From assembly GCA_963726135.1 (NCBI GenBank), contig CAVSBE010000008.1, forward strand, positions 2,418,001 through 2,482,000: DNA of 64,000 bases, in the 5' to 3' direction. The translations under genes were made by a program, and so were the position numbers. This DNA comes from Bog-473 sp963726135 (GTDB taxonomy: Bacteria; Actinomycetota; Acidimicrobiia; Acidimicrobiales; RAAP-2). Shown one piece after another: positions 63,822-64,000 of this stretch. Each line of letters starts with the position of its first letter. The first letter of the stretch is position 1. The notes beneath the pieces were generated by a model. It was not told where the DNA came from and searched no databases. It saw nothing but the letters and a program-made list of their open reading frames with translations.

Positions 63822-64000
63822 TCAGCCTGCCGCGACCGCGGCCTCGAGCAGGGCACCCGCCGCGAGCAGGCGCTCTTCGCTCCCCGCCGGCCCGATCAGC
63901 TGGATGCTGGCGGGCAGGGGCCCGCCGGTCGGCACGGGCAGCGACAGGGCCGGTACACCGGCCAGGTTCACCGGGAGAGTGCAGCGGGAGACCAGGAGGT
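63822..64000 (-). CDS. C-terminal fragment of an amidase (partial)
   Basis: The last 58 residues of a minus-strand gene run off the window. The text TLPVNLAGVPALSLPVPTGG and PASIQLIGPAGSEERLL matches the C-terminus of the amidase-signature family (GatA-like), where a similar NLAG-PA-S-P segment and QLIGP motif precede the end. The Ser-Ser-Lys catalytic core lies outside. It is convergent with the WYL gene, 39 bases apart. The amide substrate cannot be told. Confidence 0.8.
   Translation of the reverse strand, partial: LLVSRCTLPVNLAGVPALSLPVPTGGPLPASIQLIGPAGSEERLLAAGALLEAAVAAG

Overview
The window is high-GC DNA with actinobacterial gene content: a DosR/DosS-type two-component system with universal stress proteins, an Rv2004c-like kinase, an ECF42-type sigma factor with a YCII/DGPF partner, PxpABC 5-oxoprolinase genes and XRE-PNPOx and CYTH-CHAD fusions. 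The acyl-CoA and thiolase content would suit an uncultured actinobacterium, possibly of class Acidimicrobiia. That placement is inference; no rRNA or marker gene here settles it.

Region by region: 1-9.5 kb holds the end of a branched-chain-type ABC importer (permease tail, LivG, LivF) and a catabolic set: thiolase, HMG-CoA-synthase-like/DUF35 fusion, SDR, amidohydrolase, GntR regulator, enoyl-CoA hydratase, EthD and VOC proteins. 9.6-13.8 kb holds an esterase, a sulfatase and a CoA-transferase. 14.1-25.3 kb is a dormancy/stress island: CBS protein, coiled-coil stress protein, phosphotransferase-AAA kinase, STAS protein, DosR-like regulator, DosS-like kinase, three universal stress proteins, a histone-deacetylase-fold enzyme, a Pat-like GNAT, a zinc alcohol dehydrogenase and an XRE-PNPOx protein. 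Five intergenic copies of a GGGAC-N4-G-N-CCC-like box lie in this island. The GNAT, deacetylase and one stress protein form a start-stop-overlapping operon, suggesting a reversible protein-acetylation switch.

24.9-41.6 kb holds NUDIX and CYTH-CHAD proteins, a TSUP exporter, 5-oxoprolinase subunits, a large Lhr helicase, a methyltransferase, a patatin, two unrecognised proteins, TypA/BipA and a VOC protein, ending at tRNA-Ser(UGA). Next to the tRNA is a lower-GC segment (about 52 percent in a counted line against 73 percent in a nearby gene) with an APH-like kinase, a small orphan protein and a broken surface protein. 44-64 kb holds a membrane protein, a GGDEF-EAL protein, a secreted glycosidase-like protein, a 5'-3' exonuclease, the ECF42/YCII pair with a candidate autoregulatory promoter, two MFS transporters, an amidohydrolase-VOC-VOC operon, prephenate dehydratase, a LarB-LarC-PLP decarboxylase operon, a DinB protein, a WYL regulator and a partial amidase.

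At least eleven genes are interrupted by small frame changes although both halves keep clear family signatures. Most carry a net +1 base, so sequencing or assembly insertions are a likelier explanation than widespread gene decay. Coordinates for these genes span the inferred complete gene across the break.
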